64,000 nt of DNA from Tetrahymena thermophila SB210 (lineage: Eukaryota > Ciliophora > Oligohymenophorea > Hymenostomatida > Tetrahymenidae), in assembly GCF_000189635.1 (NCBI RefSeq), contig NW_002476534.1, forward strand, positions 868,001 through 932,000. The letters are read 5' to 3'. Below, one piece after another: positions 47,507-59,900 of this stretch. Position numbers and translations under genes: made by a program. Every line of letters begins with the position of its first letter. Within the stretch, counting starts at the first letter, position 1. The notes beneath the pieces were generated by a model. The model did not search any database. It was not told where the DNA came from and saw only the letters and a program-made list of their open reading frames with translations.

Positions 47507-50500
47507 ATGGTTTAAACTTTGATGAAATAGGCAATGACTTTTTTATACTTTTTAATAGGTAGATTATTAATAAAATATAAATTATAAATCCTTTTTTTGT
47601 AAATAATCTAGTATGCTATTGTGATGATAAATTCAACTAAAGAGATTATGATACATTTTAACAGTATATAGGAATAAATCAGGATAATTTCAGACTGAAA
47701 ACTGGAAATTATAAATGTGTTTTAAAAGCCATTCTCATTATTAAAAATTAAAATGAAGTATTAACAGAGTACTTTATTAATAATTTAATTCTATTAATTT
47801 AATTTCATTTGGTTTCAATAAAAAAGGAATAATGAAATATACATCAATGAAGATGATTATATAATCAGAAATACTAAAGGTTAAGATCAAATAGGTTTTA
47901 TTTTAAGGGATAACAAAAACTAAGAAGCAATAATAGGGTTTTAAATGCTTGAGAGCGATGAATATAAAAACATTATATCTTCAGCCACCGTTTAATAGTA
48001 AATTTGTGTTAAATTTAGGAAATAAATAACCATTAGTTCAATTTATTTATTTAAATAGAATATACTGCAATGAAGTATTAATTGAAAAGAAAAATAAAAA
48101 AAGAGTTTTAGCTGGAGGGTGCCCAAATGGTAAATGGAAAGACCCATTATATAATAACGAATGTAGGAGTTGTATTCCTGGATGTGATGAATGTTCATCA
48201 AAAAATACATGCGATACTTGCTCCAGCGGATAAAAATATATGCCTGATAATACTTGTGAGCCTAGTTGTAGGTCTGGATAAAGTACTAGTTTATTTTCAC
48301 CGAATACGTGCTCTGGGTGTGGTAGTACTTGTAATTGTTCTGGAGTTTTTACAAAAACCTGCGACTCTTGTAAAAATTCTTCTGAAAAAATTTATGATGA
48401 AAAAAATGTATGTGCAGGTTGTAATGATGTTGTGGGATACTATTCTTCAGGAAAAAATTGCTATAGATGTGATTATTCATGCCTGAAATGTAGTGGTAAA
48501 AGTTCTACAAATTGCACATCCTGTAAACAAGATCTACTTTTTTATGTAGATAATAACTCTTGTAAGTATCAATAAAAATGTGATTCATAATACTATTAAA
48601 GTGGGACCTAATGTAAACCTTGTGAAAATAATTGTGATACTTGTAATTCAGCAACGGAATGCGTAACTTGCATAGCTAGTTATTATTTTTACGACAATAA
48701 GACCTGCGGGCAATGCAAAGAAAAAGGATATTACAAAGATATTAGCAAAAAACAATGTAAGCAATGTAATGCTTCCTTAAATTGCAGTGAATGCTTAGAT
48801 TCAGTTTCGTGCACTGTTTGCTAACCAAATTTTTATTTTTATCTAGGTTAAAATACATGTAAAAGTTGTGTTAGTGGGTATTTTATAAAAAATTAGTAAT
48901 GCCTAATTTGCGATAACAATTGTAAAACTTGCATTAATAATAGTACTAATTGTACAAGTTGTAATAGTGGTAACTATCTTTATCAGCCAACCAATACATG
49001 TGTTCCTTGCACAAATGATGGAGTTTTTATTGATACATCAAATAATACATGTGTTGATTGCAATCCTAGTCTTAATTGCTAGAAATGTAGTAATATAAAT
49101 ACATGTACATAATGTAAAAAGCCAAATTAATATATTTACGATTCTGGAAAATGTGATTTGTGTGGTGATGGATATTATATTTCAAATATTAATTGCAAAG
49201 CTTGTAACTCTGCCATAAATTGCTCGACTTGCTCTAATTCTACTTAATGCTTAGCATGTATATCTGGATATTACTTAGACTCTATTAGTAAAGCATGTGT
49301 TAAATGCGATTAAGATGGATAATACATAAGCGGATCTTAGTGTAATTATTGTAATCCTTCTTTAAATTGTAAAACGTGCTTAAATGGAACAACTTGCAGT
49401 ACTTGTAATTCTGGAAAATACTTATATCCCTCTTAATCTAAATGTGATTTTTGTGTAAATGGATATTTTATTCAAGGAACAGATTGTAAATTGTGTAATA
49501 ATAGTTTAAATTGTTCAACTTGTGGAGATTTTATTACTTGCTTAACATGCTAATCAAATTATTACTTAGATTAAAGTAAAATTTGTGTGAAATGTGATCA
49601 ACCAGGTTAATATAAGGAAAATACCTCATGTAAAGTCTGTACACCTTCTTTGAATTGCACTACTTGTTAAAATGGAACTTAATGCTTAACATGCTAACCC
49701 ACGTTTTATCTTGATATTAAAACATAAACTTGTATAAAATGTAATCTTGATGGTCAATTTATTGACACTACTAACTGTAATTATTGTAATGCTTCTTTAA
49801 ATTGTAAGACATGTTCTAATAGCACTACTTGTAATACTTGCAACACTGGTTAATATCTATATCCTTTGAAGGCTAAGTGTGATACTTGCGTTGATGGATA
49901 TTTTATATAGGGCACAGACTGTAAGGTATGCAATAGTTCTTTAAATTGTAAAACATGTGGTGATTTTAACACTTGCTTGACTTGCTAACCAAGCTATTAT
50001 TTAGATTCAAGTAATGTTTGTGTAAAGTGCAATCTACCTGGCTAATTTATCTTCAATAATATTTAATGTAAAGTATGTACACCCTCCTTGAATTGCACTA
50101 CTTGTTAAAATGGAACTTAATGCTTAACATGCTAACCCACGTTTTATCTTGATATTAAAACATAAACTTGTATAAAATGTAATCTTGATGGTCAATTTAT
50201 TGACACTACTAACTGTAATTATTGTAATGCTTCTTTAAATTGTAAGACATGTTCTAATAGCACTACTTGTAATACTTGCAACACTGGTTAATATCTATAT
50301 CCTTTGAAGGCTAAGTGTGATACTTGTGTTGATGGATATTTTATATAGGGCACAGACTGTAAGGTATGCAATAGTTCTTTAAATTGTAAAACATGTGGTG
50401 ATTTTAACACTTGCTTGACTTGCTAACCAAGCTATTATTTAGATTCAACTAATGTTTGTGTAAAGTGCAATCTACCTGGCTAATTTATCTTCAATAATAT

Positions 50501-53500
50501 TTAATGTAAAGTATGTACACCCTCCTTGAATTGTGCAACATGCTAAAACTCAACTTAATGTTTAACATGCCAACCCTCCTTTTATTTAGATGCTAAGAAT
50601 TAAGCATGTGTAAAATGCAATATTGATGGATAATTTATTGATGGATTAAACTGTTAATATTGCACTTCTTCTTTGAATTGTGCAACTTGCTAAAATGCAG
50701 CATAATGCTTAACTTGCCAAACCAATTTCTATCTTGATTCGAAAGCATAAACTTGTGTAAAATGTAATATTGATGGATAATTTATAGAATCTGTAAATTG
50801 TAAATATTGCAATCCCACCTTAAACTGTAAAAGTTGTTCCGATTCAATAACATGCAACTCCTGTAATTCTGGTTAGTATCTTTATCCTTAACAAGCAAAG
50901 TGTGATTAATGCATTGATGGATATTTTATTTCAAATACTGATTGTAAAACTTGTAACAGTAGTTTGAATTGTAAAACATGTGATAACTTTTAATCATGTA
51001 AAACTTGTATAAATAGCTACTATTTAGATCAAACAAATGTTTGCGTTAAATGCAATTAAGAAGGGCAATATATTAGCAATCTAAATTGCTTGCCTTGCAC
51101 TCCAGGTTATAATTGCAAGACTTGTGTGGAAGCTAACAAGTGCCTAACTTGTTTGACTAACTTTTTTTTGGATATTAATAGCAAGTGTGTCGATTGCAAT
51201 TAAGATGGGTTATATAAAAGTGGATTAAATTGCTACTAATGTAAACCATCCTTGAAATGCTTAAAGTGTCAGGATGGAAATTCATGCTCTGCTTGTGATT
51301 AAACTAATAGCTTATATCTTTATATATAAGAAGATAAAAGGTGTGATATTTGTATAGATGGATTTTATGTAAGTTCAGGAAATTGTATTTAATGCGAAAC
51401 AGATAGGCATTGTAAGAAATGTTCTAATTCCACAGATTGTTTAACTTGCACAGATACCTACTTCCTAGATAAAAATAATAAATGTGTGAAATGTAATTTA
51501 GACGGTTAGTTTATTGATAAAAGCAATTGCTTGGATTGTAATAGTTCTTTGAATTGCAAAACTTGTAGTAAATTCTCTGCTTGCGATACTTGTAATCCTT
51601 CTTAATATCTTATTAACAACACTTCTTGTGTTAATTGTACAGATGATGGATTTTTTGTTTCTGAAAATAAATATTGTTTGCCTTGTAACGCAAATTTAAA
51701 ATGTTAAAAATGCTCTCTATATACCAAATGTGACACATGTCCTAATGGTCTCTTTTTATATCCTGATGGACATTGCGGAAATTGTTCAGAAGATGGTTTT
51801 TACATTGATCCAGATCAAATAAATTGCAGATCATGCACTAAGGAGTTAAATTGTAAAACATGTAATAATGGTATAAGATGCAAAACTTGCAGCGATTCTG
51901 ATTATTTATATTAAACCGGATAATGTGGGTAGTGCGTAGATGGATATTATATAGATCAAAGGCAATGCCTGAAATGTAATGATTAAATAAATTGCCTTAC
52001 ATGTGAAAATGGAACTAAGTGTTTGACATGTTAAAATAATTACTATCTAGACTCAAAAAATTAGACTTGTGTTAACTGTGATTAAGACTTATAATATAGA
52101 GATGGTTTAAACTGCCTATACTGCAACCCAGTTTTAAATTGCAAGACATGCATTAATTAAGATTAATGCTTAACTTGTTACAAGGACAAGTTTTTTTACA
52201 TTAAAAGTGCTAAGTGTGATGTTTGTACTGAGGATGGAGTTTTTAAATTTTAAGAAAAATGTGTTCCATGCACTGAAAGTCTAAAATGCAAAACCTGCTT
52301 AGATAATAAGTCATGTCAAACTTGTCCTGATGGTTTATTTTTATATGAAGATGGGCACTGCGAATAGTGCAAAGAGGAGGGCTTCTACATAAGTGGCAAA
52401 CAATGTTTAAAATGTACTGCTGTTTATAATTGTAAAACATGCTCTTAAGCAAATTAATGTCTCACTTGCAATTAAGATGATTTTCTTTATCAAAGTGGTA
52501 AATGTGATTTGTGTGTAGAAAATGGTGTTTATTAATCTTCTCCTAATTGTTTATAATGCAATCCTTTATTTAACTGTATGACATGTTAAAATGGAAACAG
52601 CTGTTCAAGCTGCTAATTGAAAAACCATTATATTGACGAGACAACATTAAAATGTGGAGAATGCTTAGATGGAAATTATGTAGATGGAATTTTTTGTAGA
52701 AAATGTAATTAAAAAATAAACTGTAGTACTTGTTTAAATGGAATATCTTGCTTAACATGTAATATTGGGTATTATTTATACAAGAATTAGTAATGTATAT
52801 AATGCAACCAAGATGGGGTATTTATTGATAATACAAAATGTTTAGATTGCAATGATTAACTGAACTGCTAAACATGTGATGACTTTAATTCATGTAAAAC
52901 ATGTAAAGATTAACTTTACTTATATGATGTAGGTAAATGTGATAATTGTATTGATGGGTACTATATTGAAAATTCTAAGTTATGTAAAAAGTGTAATAGC
53001 ACTATTAATTGCTTAACATGTAATAATTATTCTAGTTGTTTATCATGTCCAGATAATCTTAAACTTTTAGAAAATTAAACATGCGATGAATGCAAACCAG
53101 GTTCATTTGTTTAAAATGAAAAATGCTTTAAGTGCAACAGTTCAATCAATTGCAAGACTTGCTCAAATATAAACACATGTGATACTTGTTTAGATAATTT
53201 TTATCTAGATGGTTCTCAGAAATGTGTTAGTTGCAATTTAGATGGATAATATATTGATGGAACTAACTGTCTACTTTGTCCAAGTAGTTTGAATTGCAAA
53301 ACTTGTAGTATAGGTACTAAATGTGACACATGTAGTAGTAATAATTTCCTCTATGATGATGGCCACTGCTAAACTTGCTTAGATGGGTTTTTTATTTAAG
53401 ATAAAACTAAGTGCAAAAAGTGTAATGATTCAATAAATTGTATGACTTGTTCTGACTTTAGCACATGTAATTCATGCAAACCAACATTTTATCTCCATAT

Positions 53501-56357
53501 AGATAGCACATGCTAGTTTTGTAATGATGGATTTTATATAGATACTGATTAAATACATTGCTATTAATGTAATCCAAAGCTAAATTGTAAGACTTGTAAA
53601 AATAATTCTACTTGTATTACTTGCTAAGAAAATTATTATTTAGACGATAGCTAAATTTGTGTTCCTTGTAATTAAGACGGTTAGTATGTTGAGGATAATT
53701 TATATTGTAAAATTTGTAATTAGGCAATAGGATGCTATACTTGCTTAAATGGAAGTACTTGTGAGACATGCAAGGACAATTTAATTCTATAGCAAGATAA
53801 AACATGTAAAAAGACTTGTGATGATACTTATTATGAGGAGTAGATAGGTATAAAAAGATGCTTACCTTGTGATAAAACTTGTTACTAATGTAATGGCCCT
53901 CTAAATAACAATTGCAAGTCATGTAAAAGTGGAGATTATCTCAGATAAGATGGAACTTGTGGAGATTGCTTATCAGTAAATTAAGTTTATATTGATCCAA
54001 AGAATCCTACTTTATGTATGAATTGTGATTCTACATGCAGGGAATGCACTAATGGTTTAAAGAATGATTGTACAAATTGCTTTGATGGATATTATTTACT
54101 TGAAGATGGAACATGCGGAATATGTCCAACGGAAAACTATTTTATTGATAAAATTAAATGTAAGAGCTGCCATATTTCGTGCAAAAATTGTATTGATTAA
54201 ACAGATTTAGGTTGTACTGCTTGTGTTAGTAACTTATATTTTTTAAATTAAAAATGTTAGATATGTCCTTCAGAATATTACTTTATTTAAAATAATAAAT
54301 ACTGCAAGTAATGTCACTCTTCTTGCAAAACCTGCAAAGGTGAGACTTAAAATGATTGCTAAACATGTATTGACCAATTTAATTTTAACAAAAGTAATTT
54401 ATGTGTCAAATGTTTAACATAGAATTCACAGTTTATTGACACTGATAAAATTTGCAAAGATTGCTCATCTAATTGTCAAACTTGCTTTGGAGAAGCTGAT
54501 AATTAGTGTTCTACTTGTAAAACTAATTTTTATTTTGACAAAGAAAACAAATGTAATACCTGCGATATTGATAATAATTATTTTATTTCTGGGATATATT
54601 GCAAGTAATGTGATTAATCTTGTTAAACTTGTATTAATGAATCAAATTAAGGTTGTAAAAAATGCGCTGCTGGTTTAAGTAAACATCCAGATGGCTTATG
54701 CAAAGTATGTCAAACTAGTAATGGATTTTTTTAGTAGGGTGAGTTGTGCTTACCTTGTGGATATTAATGTAAATAATGTACATCATCTAATGTCTGCACT
54801 TAATGCTAAGATAATTATTTACTTGACAATGGAATATGCCGTGATTGTAAACCTGAGGATAGCTTAGTATCTGTAAATGGGTAGTGCTTCAAATGTGATT
54901 CAAGTTGTAAGCAATGTAATGATGTAAATAATACAGACTGCACGATTTGCAAAGATGGAACATATTTTGCTGATCATCCGACAATATAAGGAAAGTAAAT
55001 TTGTAGAATGTGTTTAAAGGAAGGAGAGTATTTAGATGGTAATAGATGTAAAAATTGTAATACATAATTAAATTGTGTAGCTTGCAAAGATTTTAACACT
55101 TGTACTAAATGCTAAAAGAATTAATACATTTTTGATGAAGGTAAATGCGATAATTGCCCATCAGAAAACTTTTATATAACGTAAGATTTATAAAGGTGTA
55201 AACCTTGTACTAAATAGTATAATTGCAAAACATGTTCCAACGAAAATAGTTGTAATACTTGCTATGAAAAATTCTTTTATTCAAACAAAATATGCAATAG
55301 TTGTAATTCTGATTGTCAAACTTGCTTTGGGCCTATTTATACTGACTGCAATACATGCATATAAGGTAAGTATTTTATATAAGGAGATTCATAAAAGATA
55401 TGTAAACCATGTCCTTAGTTAACTTATTACATTGACAATAAGTAAAACTAATGTTTAAAGTGTTTTGCAACTTGCTTAAAGTGTAAAGATGGTTCAAAAA
55501 CGGGTTGTACAGAGTGTTTAAAAGGTCTATCACTCTTTGAAGATGGTTAATGTAAAGTTTGTCCGACAGAGGGTTATTACCTAGATGAATCTACTAACAA
55601 ATGTTATAAATGTCACGAAACATGTAGACACTGCTCAGGAACTCTTTAATCTGATTGCCTTGATTGCTATTTGTATAATTATTTAACAGTTAAAAACCCA
55701 GTTTAAAACACTGGAATTTGTCTTCCATGCCATCATGATTGCGAAACATGTAAAGGTGATTAACAAAACCAATGTTTAACATGTAGAATAAAATATAGCT
55801 TTTTTGATGAGAACAATATATGTAGTCGTTGCCATGATGACTGCTCTTAATGTACAGGATCTTTAAATACTCAGTGTATTAAATGCCTTAAAGAAGGATT
55901 ATATATTTAATAAGAAACTAAACTTTGCGAAAAATGTAGATCAAATTAATACAATGATGGATATCGTTGTTTTGACTGTGTTTAATAAAACTGCATAAAG
56001 TGCTAAAATGCCAAAGAGTGCACTCTATGCGAAAAACCATATAAACTCACAGTAGACAAAGCTTCCTGCAGCTAATGCGAATAGGATTAGTGTCATGATG
56101 AGTTTAATATTTGTCATATTTGTAAAGAAAATTGTTTGGCTAAGTGTCCAAAAATTAAAGAAAAGCCGTGTGAAGTATGTGATGCTAAATTAGCTGTAGT
56201 TGTAGAATAAAAATGTGAAAACGGTTACTTAGAAAATGGAGTATGTAAAAGTGCCTCAGAAAAAGTGACAACTTCTAAAATGGTCGTAATAGGAGGTTTA
56301 TTTGTTTTAATCACTTTTTTAACATCCTTTAAGTATATTCCTCTCATTAGACCATGA
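47507..56357 (+). CDS. Giant cysteine-repeat surface protein, type I membrane
   Basis: Preferred model: exons 47507-47558, 47612-47663, 47827-47997 and 48059-56357, 2857 residues. The N-terminus (MKQAMTFLYFLIVCYCDDKF) looks like a cleavable signal. A short non-repeat domain precedes about 2700 residues of repeats in which CxxC pairs recur every 10-20 residues. A typical unit reads CKVCNSSLNCKTCGDFNTC, then LTCQPSYYLDSSNVCVKC. This resembles growth-factor-receptor/furin-type cysteine repeats and the variant-surface-protein style of protists. The C-terminus has one membrane helix (MVVIGGLFVLITFLTSF) and a short tail. A near-identical 438-bp duplication lies inside. Likely an extracellular coat or adhesion protein; ligand unknown. 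Uncertainty: exon 2 could extend to 47757, but then it does not join exon 3 in phase. Confidence 0.75.
49652..50527 (+). repeat. Near-perfect in-frame 438-bp tandem duplication
   Basis: Copy 1 is 49652-50089 and copy 2 is 50090-50527, directly adjacent. Each is 438 bp (146 codons), so the frame and the cysteine spacing are kept. By eye I count only two substitutions, a C/T in a Cys-Val junction (synonymous) and a G/C that changes Ser to Thr before NVCVKC. The identity includes synonymous positions, unlike neighbouring repeat units that are highly diverged, so this is a recent unequal exchange or an assembly duplication. Confidence 0.9.
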
Positions 56358-56933
56358 ATAAAAATGCTTTAATTTTAGAATAAATTCTATGAAATTTTTT
56401 TTGTTTTTTTTATTAATTTAATTTCTAATAAATGTATTTCTTTAATATTTTTATTTAAATGGTTTTTTAAAATTTTATTTATTCTTATTATCTTTAAAAT
56501 TCTTTTTAAATAAAATTATTATTTTAATAAATATATATTTAAAAGATTTTTTTTAAAAAAAATTATTCTTGTTTTAATAATTAATATTTATAATTGATTA
56601 TTTTTTTTACTTAGATTTTGAATAAATAATATTTAGATATTAAAATAAATAGTTAAAATGTTTTTTAACTTCTTTATAAATAAATAATTGATCTGATTCA
56701 AATATTTTATTAATTAATTAATCTAAAAATTAAATCTAAAAGATTTTTAATAAACAAAATTCATTATTTTTTAACTAATAATTAAAACAAATTTTTTGTA
56801 TCTTCAAACTGAAATATAAACTAACATACAAAAAGTTTTTTCAATTTTTTTATTAAAATATTTATTTATATGATTAAAATTTTAGTCAATTAAATATTTT
56901 TTTTTTGATGATTTGATTTATTAATTAAATAAA
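56358..56933. other. Convergent intergenic region
   Basis: About 575 bp, AT-rich, between the stops of the Cys-repeat gene and the otubain-like gene. Nothing recognisable. Confidence 0.6.
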
Positions 56934-59900
56934 TCACTCTTCTACTTCTTCTTCACACCAGCATGGGCAGCAACAGCAACAATACTTACGGAGCCACTCA
57001 CAGCAAATTTTCTTTTTCTTTTATTTGATTGGTTATTTTTATGGATTGCTGGTGAGGTTTATTTATTTACTGTAACTGTTATTAGTAGTATTATTTTAAT
57101 GTGAAATTTAGTCTCCTTAAACCATTTTATTTGTAGTAGTATTTAGTTGGCTTGTATTATTTAAGTTAGATTTTGGTGTTTCAGATTTTTATTTTTAGCT
57201 AGGCTTATTAGGATCTTGGTTCCTTTCTTCATCTTTAATAAGCTTCTCAAGTAATGTTGAATTTTCTAAATTTGCATTAACTATATCTTCACGACTAGTA
57301 TTTTTTTATAATTCTTCTTCAGTATAGGTGTAGTCTTCAAATTGTGTTGTTTCGTTTTAAGTTTTGGTTTAAGATTTTTATGAACTTTAATCCAAAGCTC
57401 CAACCATCTTTTTATCTTAAGTTCTCAAAATATTTTTTTAAGTATCTGACATTTAAATATTTTGAATATTCTTTTAGCGTTCAGATTTATTTTATGCTTT
57501 ATTATTGTGGTCTTCTTAAATACCTTAATTCTAAACTTGTTGAGGTTATTCTTCAATTCCTTAAATTGGATCTTCATCTTTGCTTCCAAAATTTTCAACT
57601 TAAGAAAGAGACTACTATTTGTGCTCTAAGTAAACTTCTTAATGTTCCTTTCCTTAGTTATGAAGTTTGCTTTCCTTGTTATCAACATTATAAAATTCTT
57701 CTTCTTCTTCAACATAATTTACTTCATTAGATTATTCTGCTTCTCTCTATAATCTTTCTTATTCAGCTCTTTCTTTAGCTTTTCTTTCTTGTTCAGCTTT
57801 TTCTTCTTCAACTCTTTTTAATTCAGCTATTCTAGCTAGCCTTTCTTTTTCAGCATTTTCTTCTGCTTATCTTTTCTCTTCAGCTTCCTTTGCCAATTTT
57901 TATTACTTTGCTTTTTCCTCAGCCTCTTAAGCTAACCTTTCCTTCTCTGCCTTTTATTCAGCTAGCTTTTTTTCTTCTGCTTCTTTGGCAAGTCTATCTT
58001 ACTCAGCTTTTTACTCAGCTAATTTTTTTTCTTCAGCTATTTTCTTCTCTTCAGCCTCTCTAGCTAATCTTTTTTCTTCAGCTTCTTTAGCCAGTCTTTC
58101 TTTTTCAGCTTTTTCCTCAGCTAGTCTCCTTTCCTCAGCTTCTTTGGCTAACTTTTCTTACTAAGCTTTTTCTTCTGCTAATCTCTTTTCTTCAGCTTCT
58201 TTAGCAAGCCTTAATTTTTCTGCTTTTTCTTCTTCAAGTCTCTTCTCTTCAGCTAATCTTTTTTCTTCTGCTTCTCTAGCTAATCTCTCTTACTCAGCCT
58301 TTTCTTCTGCTAATCTTTTTTCTTCAGCTTCTTTAGCTAGTCTTTCCAATTCAGCTTTTTCTTCTGCTAACCTCTTTTCCTCTGCTTCTTTTGCTAATCT
58401 TTCTTATTCAGCCTTTTCCTCAGCTAATCTTTTTTCTTCTGCTTCTTTAGCAAGCCTTTCTTATTCAGCTTTTTCCTCTGCTAACCTCTTTTCTTCAGCT
58501 AATCTTTTTTCTTCAGCCTCATTAGCTAATCTTTCCTATTCAGCTTTTTCCTCTGCTAACCTCTTTTCTTCGGCTAATCTTTTTTCTTCAGCCTCTTTAG
58601 CTAATCTTTCTTATTCAGCCTTTTCCTCAGCTAATCTTTTTTCTTCTGCTTCTTTAGCAAGTCTTTCTTTTTCAGCTTTTTCTTCAGCTAATCTTTTTTC
58701 CTCAGCTTCTTTAGCTAGCCTTTCTTATTCAGCTTTTTCTTCTGCTAATCTTTTTTCCTCTGCTTCTTTTGCTAATCTTTCTTATTCAGCTTTTTCCTCA
58801 GCTAATCTTTTTTCCTCAGCTTCTTTAGCTAATCTTTCCTATTCAGCTTTCTCCTCTGCTAACCTCTTTTCTTCAGCTAACCTTTTTTCTTCAGCTTCTT
58901 TAGCTAATCTTTCCTACTCAGCCTTTTCCTCAGCTAATCTTTTTTCTTCTGCTTCTTTAGCAAGTCTTTCTTTTTCAGCTTTTTCTTCAGCTAATCTTTT
59001 TTCCTCAGCTTCTTTAGCTAGCCTTTCTTATTCAGCTTTTTCTTCTGCTAGTCTTTTTTCCTCAGCCTCTTTAGCTAATCTTTCTTATTCAGCCTTTTCC
59101 TCAGCTAATCTTTTTTCTTCTGCTTCTTTAGCAAGTCTTTCTTTTTCAGCTTTTTCTTCAGCTAATCTTTTTTCCTCAGCTTCTTTAGCTAGCCTTTCTT
59201 ATTCAGCTTTTTCCTCTGCTAACCTCTTTTCTTCAGCTAACCTTTTTTCTTCAGCTTCTTTTGCTAATCTTTCTTATTCAGCCTTTTCCTCAGCTAATCT
59301 TTTTTCCTCAGCTTCTTTAGCTAGCCTTTCTTATTCAGCTTTTTCTTCTGCTAGTCTTTTTTCCTCAGCCTCTTTAGCTAATCTTTCTTATTCAGCCTTT
59401 TCCTCAGCTAATCTTTTTTCTTCTGCTTCTTTAGCAAGTCTTTCTTATTCAGCTTTTTCTTCTGCTAGCCTTTTTTCTTCAGCTAATCTTTTTTCCTCAG
59501 CTTCTTTAGCTAATCTTTCCTATTCAGCTTTCTCCTCTGCTAACCTCTTTTCTTCAGCTAACCTTTTTTCTTCAGCTTCTTTAGCTAATCTTTCCTATTC
59601 AGCTTTCTCCTCTGCTAACCTCTTTTCTTCAGCTAACCTTTTTTCTTCAGCTTCTTTAGCTAATCTTTCCTATTCAGCCTTTTCCTCAGCTAATCTTTTT
59701 TCTTCTGCTTCTTTAGCAAGTCTTTCTTATTCAGCTTTTTCTTCTGCTAACCTCTTTTCTTCAGCTAATCTTTTTTCCTCAGCTTCTTTAGTAAGTCTTT
59801 CCTACTCAGCTTTTTCCTCTGCCAATCTTTTTTCTTCAGCTTCTTTTGCTAATCTTTCTTGCTCAGCTTTTTCTTCAGCTAATCTTTTTTGTTTTACTTC

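Noticed and set aside
52243..53922. Several minus-strand open frames of 60-100 codons, His/Tyr/Cys-rich
   Set aside because: They lie antisense to the cysteine-repeat exon, and their composition is that expected from the complement of TGT/TGC/AAA-rich coding DNA.
57344..57730. Plus-strand 128-codon open frame
   Set aside because: It is antisense to the continuous otubain-like gene, which has far better coding evidence.
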